From Saprospiraceae bacterium (GTDB lineage: Bacteria > Bacteroidota > Bacteroidia > Chitinophagales > Saprospiraceae), in NCBI GenBank assembly GCA_016711125.1, contig JADJTQ010000008.1, positions 186,001-250,000 on the forward strand: 64,000 nucleotides of DNA, written 5' to 3'. Below the pieces are notes generated by a model. It was given only the letters and a program-made list of their open reading frames with translations, was not told the origin of the DNA and searched no databases. Positions 19,342-28,891 of the stretch are shown in pieces (the stretch's first letter is position 1; the number at the start of each line of letters is the position of its first letter). A program made the translations under genes and the position numbers.

Positions 19342-21573
19342 ATGAGTCAATTTGATCTGCCACGACTAAATTTTTCTGGCAAGTTTTCCGTGGATCCTGC
19401 AACGGGCAACAATAACACCTATCATCCGATCTTGATTTATAATCCTCTTGATGGCAAGGCTTTCTTCCCTCCCCGAATTTATATTGATCAAAAATACGTT
19501 GCCAGTGATAGCACTCTTGAAAAGGTCATAGAATGTGTGCCGGACGGAGTGGAATTAAAAACTGACAATGACTCATTGTTCAGCGGGGTTAAATTTATAG
19601 AAGTAGATGTGATCGATACCCCTGAAAAATTCATTCATTGGTCCAGAACCCCTCTTGGCCAATGGGCCGAAGATCAGGCTTTTCACGGACTATATGACGC
19701 CCTTCATTCGCCAAATTTCGGAAATGCACTGACAGGCTTAATTGTCGGCTACTGGAACTACTACGGAACCAACCTTTTTCATCTGCATGATGTGACAATC
19801 CGCAGTGTGACAATTGATCAAGAGGGGAAGCCAGCTACCTTCTATGGAAATGAAAAGAAATGTCCTAAAGCAATTAAGCCTTTCCTGGGTGCGAAACTTA
19901 CTTACAATGCAGTTCCGGATGATGACTCAACCAATTCTGCGAGAATAGTCGATACATTGCCTGTAATGAATGTCTACTCTCAAATATTTAGTGATTTGCT
20001 GACTTTGATAAAAGAGGATAAGATCCTATTTAAGGGAAACCCAAACAAAGCTTCACTCAGACAAGTCAATGTGTTTAGAGTGGTTAACTCTAATATGCCT
20101 TACAGCGGAGCAGGAAAATTTATTACAACAATTCCACTCCAAAGTCTTCAAAAAAAAGAAGCCTCTGAAATCATCACATTCTTTAAAAAAACGGGTACCC
20201 GGAGAAAAAAACTAAAGGGCATTTATATCCAACAAATTTTGAGCGAAATAGAGGCAAGAAGACCAATGGATTACACCAACCTGGGTAATCTTTCCAACCC
20301 CGCATTTGGAACCATTTCAGGAACAATAGCCCCTTGGTACGAAGGTGAAATGCGGTCATGGACTATTGCTCGTCAACTTTGCGGAGTTCAACCATTTGAA
20401 AATAATAAAAACAAAGATTATGACATTTCTTTTACGCTATTAACTCCTGCTGTATATCAGGTATATCCGGAATTAGGCAGATTAGATATTGACCTAAGTG
20501 TGAATATTCCCATGGAAAACACCAAGGATGGTGGTCCCATCCTGGCCAATCCATATGAAATCAATCATTATAAGACTTATGAACTGGGTCAAGTTGACTT
20601 GATTTTCGAGAAAATCGATCCTGAAGGAAAGCCCGTCGATAAGCTTGCAATTGGAACCTTGACAATTAATCAAGATGTCTTGCCTCGAAAAAAAGTGCTT
20701 GAAGAGGGAGGAATATTTAGTCTGTTCTTTAATCCCAATGCCAAGCCAAGGGAATTTTTCATGGAATCCAATTTGACGATCTTTGGGAATGATGATTCTA
20801 GTCAAAAAATTAGATTGATGCAAGAGACTCCTGACGTCATCCTTTCAGACGAAACCGGTCTCTATTGTGACCAGAATGATGACCCGGTAAAAGGATATTA
20901 CACCTACACGGGTACAAAGGAACCCTGCAGGATAAGGATCTTTCGATATGGAATGCCGGTGACCATTGAAAGAGATATTTGGATCCGGGAATATAAAATA
21001 TCCATTGGAGGAGCAGAGATGGAAATCAATCATTTTCGTACGGCCAAATACAAAGATGGCGATGTGATCAGCTTCCCAACTGATAGACCTTCCAGCACCA
21101 TTTATCAGTTTTTAACCCAAAAACCTACGCAGACTTCACTCAATTTTTACCCGATTTCTATCGTTAAAACTGGTTTTTTTGTAAACATGAGGGTGCTTCC
21201 TACTTACGATCACTCCATTTATCTCGATCCGTCTCATGAAAATTATGCCGGACCGGTGACTTTTGACATCTTGACTAAGGAGATTTTCTCCAGTTATCAT
21301 CTGCTTTATCCGATTATGAATTTCTCAAATCACAGCTGGGACAATAAGGCGATGGCAAAATTTTTGTTCGAGCGTATAAGAATTGAGGCCTGGGGGAAAC
21401 CCTGGTACATGCCCGTAGGCCGGGATCTTTCTGAAACTCAACGGTCACTCATTTTGGCCTGGATCAATAATATTCTTAAATCACCGGAAACAGAGAATGT
21501 CAAACCACTAATTAGAAAACCGAATAAAGAAGACTTATCTCACCGAGTCGTCAAACGTTTTTTTATTAAATAG
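19342..21573 (+). CDS. VioB/RebD N-terminal-domain-like protein
   Basis: 743 residues, no signal peptide. The start FDLPRLNFSGKFSVDPAT matches the opening of VioB (violacein iminophenylpyruvate dimer synthase), and the end, HLLYPIMNF ... PWYMPVGRDLSETQRSLIL, matches the block that in VioB lies just before the ferritin-like domain. The middle (NALTGLIVGYWNYYGTNLFHLHDVTI, FGTISGTIAPWYEGE) also follows VioB. In VioB, RebD and StaD this large domain is fused to a ferritin-like domain and binds haem; here the ferritin part is a separate gene two positions downstream. It starts the rightward operon and ends 28 bp before the halogenase. Role in this cluster unknown; an oxidative step on the peptide or on an amino acid is inferred. 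Confidence 0.75.
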   Translation: MSQFDLPRLNFSGKFSVDPATGNNNTYHPILIYNPLDGKAFFPPRIYIDQKYVASDSTLEKVIECVPDGVELKTDNDSLFSGVKFIEVDVIDTPEKFIHWSRTPLGQWAEDQAFHGLYDALHSPNFGNALTGLIVGYWNYYGTNLFHLHDVTIRSVTIDQEGKPATFYGNEKKCPKAIKPFLGAKLTYNAVPDDDSTNSARIVDTLPVMNVYSQIFSDLLTLIKEDKILFKGNPNKASLRQVNVFRVVNSNMPYSGAGKFITTIPLQSLQKKEASEIITFFKKTGTRRKKLKGIYIQQILSEIEARRPMDYTNLGNLSNPAFGTISGTIAPWYEGEMRSWTIARQLCGVQPFENNKNKDYDISFTLLTPAVYQVYPELGRLDIDLSVNIPMENTKDGGPILANPYEINHYKTYELGQVDLIFEKIDPEGKPVDKLAIGTLTINQDVLPRKKVLEEGGIFSLFFNPNAKPREFFMESNLTIFGNDDSSQKIRLMQETPDVILSDETGLYCDQNDDPVKGYYTYTGTKEPCRIRIFRYGMPVTIERDIWIREYKISIGGAEMEINHFRTAKYKDGDVISFPTDRPSSTIYQFLTQKPTQTSLNFYPISIVKTGFFVNMRVLPTYDHSIYLDPSHENYAGPVTFDILTKEIFSSYHLLYPIMNFSNHSWDNKAMAKFLFERIRIEAWGKPWYMPVGRDLSETQRSLILAWINNILKSPETENVKPLIRKPNKEDLSHRVVKRFFIK

Positions 21574-21600
21574 CAATCTGCAGATCCGAACATATACCAG

Positions 21601-23460
21601 ATGATCAGCCAACCGGACTCCATACCATTTATCCTACCCGATCTAGATATAATACTAAAAGAAGATGGCCAGGTATTTATCAATACCAAATCAGGGTTCT
21701 ATAAAATTGAGGGTCTAACTCATCAAAAATGTGCCTGGATTATTGCTCATGTTGATGGCAAGCACACGATCGCCGAATTATTAGAAGTTCCGGATAGTAT
21801 CCTTGACGAAAGTAATGTTGACATGTTATTTGAGGGATTGCATGGCAAATTGATTGGATTTAAGGATAATCATCATGATCGACTTCGTAAGAAAATTCAT
21901 TTATCACCAGCGAGTGCATCACTGCAGGATCATTTTGCTGAAATAAAATCCGCTAGTGAAAAAAGTGACTTTGCGAATATTGGAATTCTGGGAGGAGGTA
22001 CGGCGGGATACCTGACCGCACTAGCATTGAAGAAAAAAAGTCCTTCATGCAAAATCACGCTCATTGAGTCATCCAGCATTCCAGTGATTGGGGTAGAAGA
22101 AGCTACGACTCCGTTGATCATTGACTTTCTGCACCGGGATCTTCAATTGGATATAGTCGAATTTTATAATGCAGTCCGCCCTACCTGGAAGCTAGGGATA
22201 AAATTTCTTTGGGGAAACCCAGCTCCTTATTCTTTCATCAATCCCTTTGGCACCGGTGATTTATTAATATCGGAACTGGATGAAGGGCATCTTAATAATG
22301 CCACCCTGGAGTCTGTGCTCATTCAACATGAAAAAGGGATATTCACCAGGGAGTACGGAAAGGAGACTCCGAGATCACTCATGAATAGAGTGGGATATGC
22401 TTACCACTTAGACAATAAGTTATTCCTCTCCTACCTGAAACAAAAAATACTTGCAGCAGGAATCATCATCCAGGATCGACAGGTCAAGGCAGTGAATCTC
22501 AAAGCCGAAACAGGAGATGTCGATTCTATGATCACGAAGGATGGAGAAAAATTGACATTTGACCTATACGTCGATTGCTCGGGTTTTCGATCAATGCTCT
22601 TGGGTCATGCCCTCCAATCAAGATTCATCTCCTTCAGCTCAAGTCTAATCACAGACGCTGCCGTGATTGGAACCCTTAAAAATCCAGATGGTCCGATACC
22701 GCCATATACCTTAGCTGAAACTATGGATCACGGATGGAATTGGAAAATCCCACTACAAGATCAGCATCATCGAGGGTATGTTTTCTCTTCCAGTTTTTGC
22801 TCAGAAGATCAAGTCTGGGAGGAAATGAAAAGAATAGATCCCAATATTGAAAACCCCTCAACAGTCAAATTTACCAGTGGTAAGAGAGAATCCTTCTGGT
22901 TGAAAAATGTAATTGGAATCGGTAATTCGTACGGATTTGTAGAGCCTCTTGAATCCACTGGAATTCATATGATAATCGAAGAAATCAGGATGCTAACTGA
23001 AAATTTTTTTATTCGAAAATCCAATCAAACCATCAAGAAACTGATCAATGAAAAGATAAGTCATCAATGGGATTACCTGCGCTGGTATCTGGCTCTTCAT
23101 TATAAATTTAATCATCGATTACAAACCACTTTCTGGCAAACTTGCCAGAAAGAGACTAATATTTCTGGAGTTCATGAATTAGTAGATTTATTTCAGGAAG
23201 AAGGTCCATTATATTTAAGATCAGGAATTAGTCCGCATCTAATGAGGTCTTTCTTTCGGGACCAGGTTTTTGGTCCTTTCGGTTTTGATTATATCTTAAT
23301 GGGTCAAAAAGTACCTTTTCAAGCAAAGCACCTGCCCAACAGTACCGCACAGCAATGGGGTGAAAAAAAATCGGTGCAAGTAAATATTGCAAATCAAGCA
23401 CTCGATCAAAGGTCTGCCCTCGAGCATATTCTAAAAAACAATAAACTCGTTCAACACTAA
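21601..23460 (+). CDS. Flavin-dependent tryptophan halogenase with N-terminal PqqD-like RRE
   Basis: 619 residues. Residues about 125-560 are a tryptophan-halogenase-type FAD protein: GGGTAG (131-136) for FAD, GVEEATTP (164-171), the catalytic Lys in TWKLGIKF (Lys197), WNWKIP (WxWxIP, 379-384) typical of halogenases rather than monooxygenases, and VEPLESTGI (447-455) with the active-site Glu. These enzymes make HOCl-lysine chloramine from FADH2, O2 and halide and chlorinate or brominate indoles. The first 90 residues (DLDIILKEDGQVFINTK, VDGKHTIAELL, LFEGLHGKLIGF) look like a PqqD-like winged-helix RiPP recognition element, which would tether the enzyme to a precursor leader. It lies between the two halves of a VioB/RebD homologue. 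The likely target is Trp45 of the 53-residue peptide. Confidence 0.85.
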   Translation: MISQPDSIPFILPDLDIILKEDGQVFINTKSGFYKIEGLTHQKCAWIIAHVDGKHTIAELLEVPDSILDESNVDMLFEGLHGKLIGFKDNHHDRLRKKIHLSPASASLQDHFAEIKSASEKSDFANIGILGGGTAGYLTALALKKKSPSCKITLIESSSIPVIGVEEATTPLIIDFLHRDLQLDIVEFYNAVRPTWKLGIKFLWGNPAPYSFINPFGTGDLLISELDEGHLNNATLESVLIQHEKGIFTREYGKETPRSLMNRVGYAYHLDNKLFLSYLKQKILAAGIIIQDRQVKAVNLKAETGDVDSMITKDGEKLTFDLYVDCSGFRSMLLGHALQSRFISFSSSLITDAAVIGTLKNPDGPIPPYTLAETMDHGWNWKIPLQDQHHRGYVFSSSFCSEDQVWEEMKRIDPNIENPSTVKFTSGKRESFWLKNVIGIGNSYGFVEPLESTGIHMIIEEIRMLTENFFIRKSNQTIKKLINEKISHQWDYLRWYLALHYKFNHRLQTTFWQTCQKETNISGVHELVDLFQEEGPLYLRSGISPHLMRSFFRDQVFGPFGFDYILMGQKVPFQAKHLPNSTAQQWGEKKSVQVNIANQALDQRSALEHILKNNKLVQH

Positions 23461-23485
23461 TCGGCCAAGTAATCAAGTGTCTATC

Positions 23486-24550
23486 ATGAAAAAGAAAGGG
23501 TTAACCACTAAAGAAAAAGACCAAATCATTAGAAAATTAAAACGCCTCTTGCAAATAGCCATTGAGTTGGAACATGCTACAATGCCGGCATATCTCTACG
23601 CTTACTGGTCTGTAATAGACCGTTCCTCGCTAGCTGCAAGCGTATTATTTTCGATTGTCAAAGAAGAAATGTTGCATTTAGCAATGGTAGCAAACATATT
23701 AAATGCTATTGGGGGACGACCCAAAATCAAGGGACCCAAATTTATTCCCAAATATCCAGCTGCATTACCAGGGCATGATCAGACCAATGACAGCTTTTTG
23801 GTAAGTCTGGATAGATTTTCGATTGAGGCCGTTGCCAATTTCATGCACATAGAGCTGCCCCGAAAATATGCCAAAGAACCAATCAAACCTGACGGATGGG
23901 AAACAATAGGAGATTTCTATGTGACCATAATTCATATAGTAAAGCAGCTGGAAAACGAGGATTTTAGCTATGGTAAACAAGCTTTGCATCGGGATGCTCC
24001 CAGTCATTCAGGTCACCTCATCAGTGTTTGGACTAAGAAAGATGCCCTGTTGGCCCTTAACGAAATAATCGAACAAGGTGAGGGATTGGGATCTACTAAA
24101 AAAGACGAGCTAGGAGAATTAGCCCATTTTTTTCGCTTAGTAGACCTTTATCAATTGATGGGTGGTTTAGGAGAGATTGATTATCATGCATTTAACGAAG
24201 AAAATCTTGCCAAGACATTCGATAAGAAAAAATACAGCCAGTTCGAAACAGGAATTATTCCGGTCGTTAAAAATCCCCGGGAAAATAATCCATCAAGAAC
24301 AGATGTTCAGATCGCCAATTTAAAATTTAATGCTGAATATAGTAAGATTTTGGATAAGCTACATGCTCAGTTTGGCACTAAAGAACCCAATCTAGAGTAT
24401 ACCGTCAATTCTATGTTTTCTCTGTCCAGATATGCGCGGGCTTTAATGTCAACACCGGTAGATCCCAACGATATATCCAAAGGTTTCTGCGGACCTACTT
24501 TCGATTATCTCAAACCAAAAGAACGCGTTTTAAACTACAAACTTGATTAA
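23486..24550 (+). CDS. VioB-type ferritin-like domain protein
   Basis: About 354 residues from ATG 23486 (GTG at 23477 is possible). The four-helix ferritin-like domain (PF12902 type, found in VioB and RebD) is clear: ELEHATMPAYLYAYWS with Glu29 (and Glu27) and VKEEMLHLAMVANILNAIGG with Glu61 and His64 as candidate di-metal ligands, then helices containing IVKQLENEDF and FFRLVDLYQLMGGLGEIDYH. No signal peptide or membrane segment. It starts about 25 bp after the halogenase stop and closes the rightward operon. With the 743-residue protein it reconstitutes the domain set of VioB/RebD on two polypeptides. It probably performs a metal-dependent oxidation; substrate unknown. Confidence 0.82.
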   Translation: MKKKGLTTKEKDQIIRKLKRLLQIAIELEHATMPAYLYAYWSVIDRSSLAASVLFSIVKEEMLHLAMVANILNAIGGRPKIKGPKFIPKYPAALPGHDQTNDSFLVSLDRFSIEAVANFMHIELPRKYAKEPIKPDGWETIGDFYVTIIHIVKQLENEDFSYGKQALHRDAPSHSGHLISVWTKKDALLALNEIIEQGEGLGSTKKDELGELAHFFRLVDLYQLMGGLGEIDYHAFNEENLAKTFDKKKYSQFETGIIPVVKNPRENNPSRTDVQIANLKFNAEYSKILDKLHAQFGTKEPNLEYTVNSMFSLSRYARALMSTPVDPNDISKGFCGPTFDYLKPKERVLNYKLD

Positions 24551-24554
24551 AAAA

Positions 24555-26546
24555 TTAGGACATTTCTCTGTATGCATCTGCAGTAAACATTGGCGTTTTA
24601 CCGATATTCTTCATATCAATCTCCCCCCTCGGTGTAAATTCAAAATCATCTTTAGCTAGTCGATAAGTACTAAAGGAAACATTAACCTTTCCGATGAGAC
24701 CTGCAGTCTCGAGACGGCTGGCAATATTTACGGTATTTCCCCATACGTCGTAGGCAAACTTATTTTTACCGACCACTCCAGCTACCACCTCTCCGGTATG
24801 AATACCAAGGCGTAACTCCAGATACGGTTCACCAGCAGTTTGTCTTTGGCTCCTAATGGATTTCACAAGCATTTGTATCTCCAATCCAGCCATAATTGCA
24901 TCTTTAGCATTCGTTTCATTAGCAACCGGAATTCCGCCAACTGCCATATACTCATCCCCAATGGTCTTGATTTTTTCAAGTCCAAACCTTTCGATAATGT
25001 CATCAAAAGCCCGGAAATAGAAATCCAGGTCTTCAACAACTTCCCGTGGTGATAACATTTTGGCATATTCACTAAATCCAACAAAATCACAAAATAAAAC
25101 ACTCGCATGATGATAATGCCGTGCTTTTGCATGACCAGTCTCCTGCAACTCCTTAGCTATCTCCTTGGGCAGGATATTTAATAAAAGTTTTTCCGACTTG
25201 ATTTTCTCCTTCTCGATCAGCTCTTTTTGTTGTTCGATTTCCTGAGTTCTTTCCGCGACCTTCCGTTCAAGTTGTATGTTTATATTGGCTTGAAGTTCTT
25301 CCCTTTCTTTTAGTTGCCGAATGATTTCCTTTTGGTTTAAATCATTTTCCCTTTTCAGAACATTAATTCTATTGGCCAAAACGAAAGAAAATAATACAAG
25401 TTCTATTGTCGAACCGGCTGGTGCTGAATATAGCGTAAATTGATTTAAGGGTAAAACTCCAACTAGTGCAAGAATTTGAATGATTCCGGAAAACAGGAAA
25501 ACAGACTGAGCCAAAATATAAAATCCGGAAGACGGATATCCTGCCATCAGACTCTTAATGGCAATTGTGATAACGTATATAATGACCAGCAAAGACAAAA
25601 AGAAGGCCACTGGCATTGCAATCGCGGCCACTTTGCCTCCAATAAATACTGGCACAGTCAATAGGATAAGACCCCAAAGCAATATCCGCGAAATCTTAAA
25701 GTAAGCTGGATAACGTTCATTGACATTGAAGAAACCGACGCAGAAAAGCAATACCATTGCTCCCGTCAAATTGGAAAGTGGAATATTCACCAGACCCCAT
25801 ATCGATGCATAGCCATCAAATCTCTGCAAAAACTGGACGTCATAACCTCCATTGTGTTCGATTTGAAAAATAAAACAAGCAATCAAAACCAAATAAAATA
25901 TGAATGGTCTCTCCCTTACCGAAATATAAACGAAGAAATTATAAAAAAACATTCCGACCAAAATCCCAATAAGTAAATTGAAAATACCACGTCTCGTTAT
26001 TTCATTCTTAACCCAAATTTCAAATGGAATCACTTCGTAAAACAAGGATGTTGGTTGGTTGAGTAGTAAGTCTGAAGATTTGACCAGACGGGCATAAAAT
26101 TCCATTTCCTCATCAGCCGAAAGGCTTAGGTGGATTAGGTTTCGATTACCATTGCCAAAATCCTTGTTTCGAAAAGGAACATAGTGGCCAGTCATCCTGA
26201 CCTCCATGGCCGAATCTCGCAGAAACCAGGCCTGCACATCGATGTACCCATCAAATTCCAGAAAGAACTCCTTCTGTGAATCAAACCCGTTTCTAATTCT
26301 TGATCGAATCCAGATTACCTCACTACCGCCTACGGCATGCTTAGAATCACTACTATTGGACCAATTTATATGTGAATCCGCTAGAATTTGATCAATGGTC
26401 AATTGTTGACCTTCATCTATGAAGTAGTCAAATCGATCTACTATATCTTCCTCTTGCTTAAGCTCAATTATATCAGCCTGAGCTTGGGTATTAACTCCAG
26501 CGATTAATATTATAAAATATAATACGGCTACAATTACCTTTCTCAT
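24555..26546 (-). CDS. Membrane adenylate/guanylate cyclase with 7TM-DISM receptor
   Basis: 663 residues. Signal peptide (residues 1-24), an extracytoplasmic 7TMR-DISMED2-like beta domain (about 40-180), seven membrane segments of the 7TM-DISM type (about 185-395), a coiled coil (about 400-450, rich in EQQKELIEKEKIKSEK), then a class III nucleotide cyclase domain. The metal Asp residues appear in LFCDFVGFS and IGDEYMAVGG, and the later nucleotide block is YDVWGNTVNIASRLE. It should convert ATP to cyclic AMP (or GTP to cGMP) in response to an extracellular ligand, possibly a carbohydrate. It converges with the biosynthetic cluster with only 4 bp between stops. The Crp/Fnr-type regulators further right are unrelated cassettes. 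Confidence 0.9.
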   Translation of the reverse strand: MRKVIVAVLYFIILIAGVNTQAQADIIELKQEEDIVDRFDYFIDEGQQLTIDQILADSHINWSNSSDSKHAVGGSEVIWIRSRIRNGFDSQKEFFLEFDGYIDVQAWFLRDSAMEVRMTGHYVPFRNKDFGNGNRNLIHLSLSADEEMEFYARLVKSSDLLLNQPTSLFYEVIPFEIWVKNEITRRGIFNLLIGILVGMFFYNFFVYISVRERPFIFYLVLIACFIFQIEHNGGYDVQFLQRFDGYASIWGLVNIPLSNLTGAMVLLFCVGFFNVNERYPAYFKISRILLWGLILLTVPVFIGGKVAAIAMPVAFFLSLLVIIYVITIAIKSLMAGYPSSGFYILAQSVFLFSGIIQILALVGVLPLNQFTLYSAPAGSTIELVLFSFVLANRINVLKRENDLNQKEIIRQLKEREELQANINIQLERKVAERTQEIEQQKELIEKEKIKSEKLLLNILPKEIAKELQETGHAKARHYHHASVLFCDFVGFSEYAKMLSPREVVEDLDFYFRAFDDIIERFGLEKIKTIGDEYMAVGGIPVANETNAKDAIMAGLEIQMLVKSIRSQRQTAGEPYLELRLGIHTGEVVAGVVGKNKFAYDVWGNTVNIASRLETAGLIGKVNVSFSTYRLAKDDFEFTPRGEIDMKNIGKTPMFTADAYREMS

Positions 26547-27001
26547 ACATTTTCAACATCTGCAAATCACTTGTCACTTACTCCTAATCGGTACTTTTTA
26601 AGGTGAAATTAGTTTCAAAAATGAGGTATTTCATCTGAGAACATCAGCGGTGCTGGTATTCAAAAATGCGATGCCTGCCCAAAGATGCTGGAGCAATATA
26701 TAAAAAATCATAGATCACAAACCCTCCTTTTCGACTGTTATTCGATTAACAATCGAAGCACATAGAACAGGAAGATTCTTGAGTACCTCCCTTCATTTTC
26801 GGGTGTGTGAACGTCGATTTTCAAGTAAATAGGAAAAGAGAGAGAGATTGGAAGTCGAGCTAAACAATAGTATCGCAGATCAACTTGAATATTGATACCA
26901 GAAAGATAGAACAAGGACAAAGAAGCACTTGTAGTGCCAGAAATTCCAGGTTCCCATAAGTGCCTACCTACCATCTCTTTTCAGACTTTCCCAGCCAAAT
27001 T
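26547..27001. other. Intergenic region between cyclase and terC
   Basis: About 455 bp on the upstream side of the cyclase gene and the downstream side of terC. A 78-codon minus-strand frame (26738-26974) has no protein-like character. No RNA gene or repeat recognised. Confidence 0.35.
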
Positions 27002-27994
27002 TCAGTTATTTTCGGCCTCCGCGGCTTTCCTTTTTGCAGTTTTCCAGCGTAGCACTTTTTGCTTCCTTTTTTGCAGAGATACCACAATACCCATGGTTAA
27101 CGATGCTGCAATTAAGATCAAACTAAACCATTCGGGAAATTCGACGTGATGCGAGGCCAGAAGTTTTATCGAGACAAAAACCAGGATAGCAAACACACTG
27201 TATTTTAGATAATGGAATTTGCGCAACATGTGAGCAAGGAAAAAATATAGTGACCTTAAGCCCAAAATCGCAAACATATTTGAGCTATACACAATAAACG
27301 AATCGGTGGTCACTGCCAGAATAGCCGGTATGCTATCAAGGGCAAACATTATGTCGGTAATTTCGATCATAATTAAAGCAGCAAATAAAGGCGTTGCCAA
27401 ACGCTGACCATTTTCGTAGGTCCAAAACTTATTTCCATTTAATTGTTGACTCACTTTGAGCCAACGCATCACCCGGTTACTCATCTTTTGTTGATCTTCT
27501 TCATCATCGTCAGCATGAGAAAGCATCCTAAATGCCGTAAATAGTAAAAAGAAGCCAAAAATATAAGTCATCCAACTGATTTTATTGATCAGGATTACAC
27601 CTACTCCAATCAAACTTGCCCGAAATACAATGGCTCCCAGTATCCCCCAAAATAATACCCAGTGCTGGTACTTTGCGGGTATTTTGAAGGAGGTAAAAAT
27701 AAATGCTATGACAAAGAGATTATCTACGCTAAGAGAAAGCTCGATTAGGTATCCGGTAATGTACTTCACCATTGCCCCACCCGGGGTTAGATGTCTCGGA
27801 TTATCGATTAGACCCTCTTTATAGATCCAGTAGACCGCCAGGCTAAATAAAAATGCAATGCTGACCCAAAAGATCGTTTCTAATGCGGCTTTTTTTTGAT
27901 TGAGTTCCTGACCTTTTTTGTGTAGAACTCCTAAATCGATAGCTAGCAGAGTGAGAATTAAAATGGTAAAATAGATCCAGATCATCGCTTCCAA
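27002..27994 (-). CDS. TerC/Alx family membrane protein
   Basis: 330 residues with about nine membrane helices. Family signatures: LLAIDLGVLHKK in the first helix, LIELSLSVDNLFVIAFIF with the conserved SVDN acidic pair, and ALIMIEITDIMFALDSIPAILA with the second acidic motif. A cytoplasmic acidic loop (HADDDEEDQQ) follows helix 5, and the C-terminus is basic (KRKQKVLRWKTAKRK). TerC/Alx proteins act in metal homeostasis, with manganese export shown for members in other bacteria, and in tellurite resistance operons. No tellurite genes are adjacent, so a manganese role is more likely. Monocistronic here. Confidence 0.92.
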   Translation of the reverse strand: MEAMIWIYFTILILTLLAIDLGVLHKKGQELNQKKAALETIFWVSIAFLFSLAVYWIYKEGLIDNPRHLTPGGAMVKYITGYLIELSLSVDNLFVIAFIFTSFKIPAKYQHWVLFWGILGAIVFRASLIGVGVILINKISWMTYIFGFFLLFTAFRMLSHADDDEEDQQKMSNRVMRWLKVSQQLNGNKFWTYENGQRLATPLFAALIMIEITDIMFALDSIPAILAVTTDSFIVYSSNMFAILGLRSLYFFLAHMLRKFHYLKYSVFAILVFVSIKLLASHHVEFPEWFSLILIAASLTMGIVVSLQKRKQKVLRWKTAKRKAAEAENN

Positions 27995-28891
27995 ACAAAA
28001 ATTAGGTTAGCAAAGTTCCCTCCTGAAGGCCATTTGAAAATGCTCTTTTTACCCAGTTCTTTAGGTAGCGCTTCCAACTAATATTCAACTTTGTTCACAA
28101 TTCCGGTTTTGTGGATTACTGTCAGTCAAAGTCGCCGAAGTTCCATAGACGCTTCGGCAATGGAGTGCCATAGCAAACTGGTTAGTCAGATACCAGTTGC
28201 AGCAGAGTCCTTAGTCTCACCTCAGCAGAAACAGTTCATGCAACTACCCGAAACTCTCTCATATTGATTGGCTAATGTGTGTATGACATATTTCCCTAAT
28301 ATGTGAAAACCATGAAAAAAATTTGATCTTATTTGTTTGTTCTTTTGGCTTGCCCCAAAAGAACCAAAAAGTCAAGGCTTTCGGCATTTCTTAACGGCGA
28401 AATAACCGGAAAATCCTAAACAAAATGAAACTCGCTTTGGTCTTCCTACCTTGCCGCTTTGTTCAAGATTACTTGGTTTTTCTGCTTGTTTTAATCGTTC
28501 CGATCAGCTCAAACACCATTTTGTTTTTAACGGATTTTTCGTCTATTTCGCCTAAAATGCCGAAGGCCGGTCCCTAGACCTTCCAGGAAGGTCTTCACTA
28601 TGTCGCTGCTCTCATCGTTCTTATTTCTTTATGCCTATGCTTGTCAGCTTTTGCCATTTTATCTCACAATTTGTTGTTTAAGGTCCGTCGATTGTATCTC
28701 AAACAGGCTTGTTCGAATTATTTCCCTTCGGATCTATGAACCTTGACTAAGTAAATCAATCAGGGGATCGTCCAACGCTGCTCCAGTGCGTTGCTTGGGG
28801 GAGATTTGTCATGCACACTTGGCTAATCGTCATTTATACCAAATATTAATTATTAAGTATCTTCGTGTCCAAGTAAGATAAACTAGAGACC
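27995..28891. other. Long intergenic region with conserved-looking element
   Basis: About 900 bp without a gene. A stretch at about 28310-28620 reads in fragments like PKEPKSQG and FLFV-type runs that I recall as a recurrent intergenic element in Bacteroidota genomes, often over-annotated as short ORFs; this is memory, not a search. Two perfect inverted repeats stand out: GCCGAAG/CTTCGGC near 28131-28155, and AGACCTTCC-A-GGAAGGTCT at 28577-28595. Confidence 0.35.
28577..28595. other. Perfect 9-bp palindrome with 1-nt centre
   Basis: AGACCTTCC A GGAAGGTCT. Too short a loop for a normal terminator and no T-tract follows; it could be a protein-binding operator or part of the intergenic element. 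No gene is close enough to assign a role. Confidence 0.3.

Noticed and set aside
14896..24550. The cluster as a violacein- or rebeccamycin-like bis-indole pathway
   Set aside because: A RebO/VioA-type amino acid oxidase is missing and the halogenase carries a leader-binding-like domain beside YcaO, TfuA and a short peptide gene. The RiPP reading explains more of the genes, so I kept it, while noting the alternative.
26738..26974. 78-codon minus-strand frame between the cyclase and terC
   Set aside because: No recognisable domain and no support from context.
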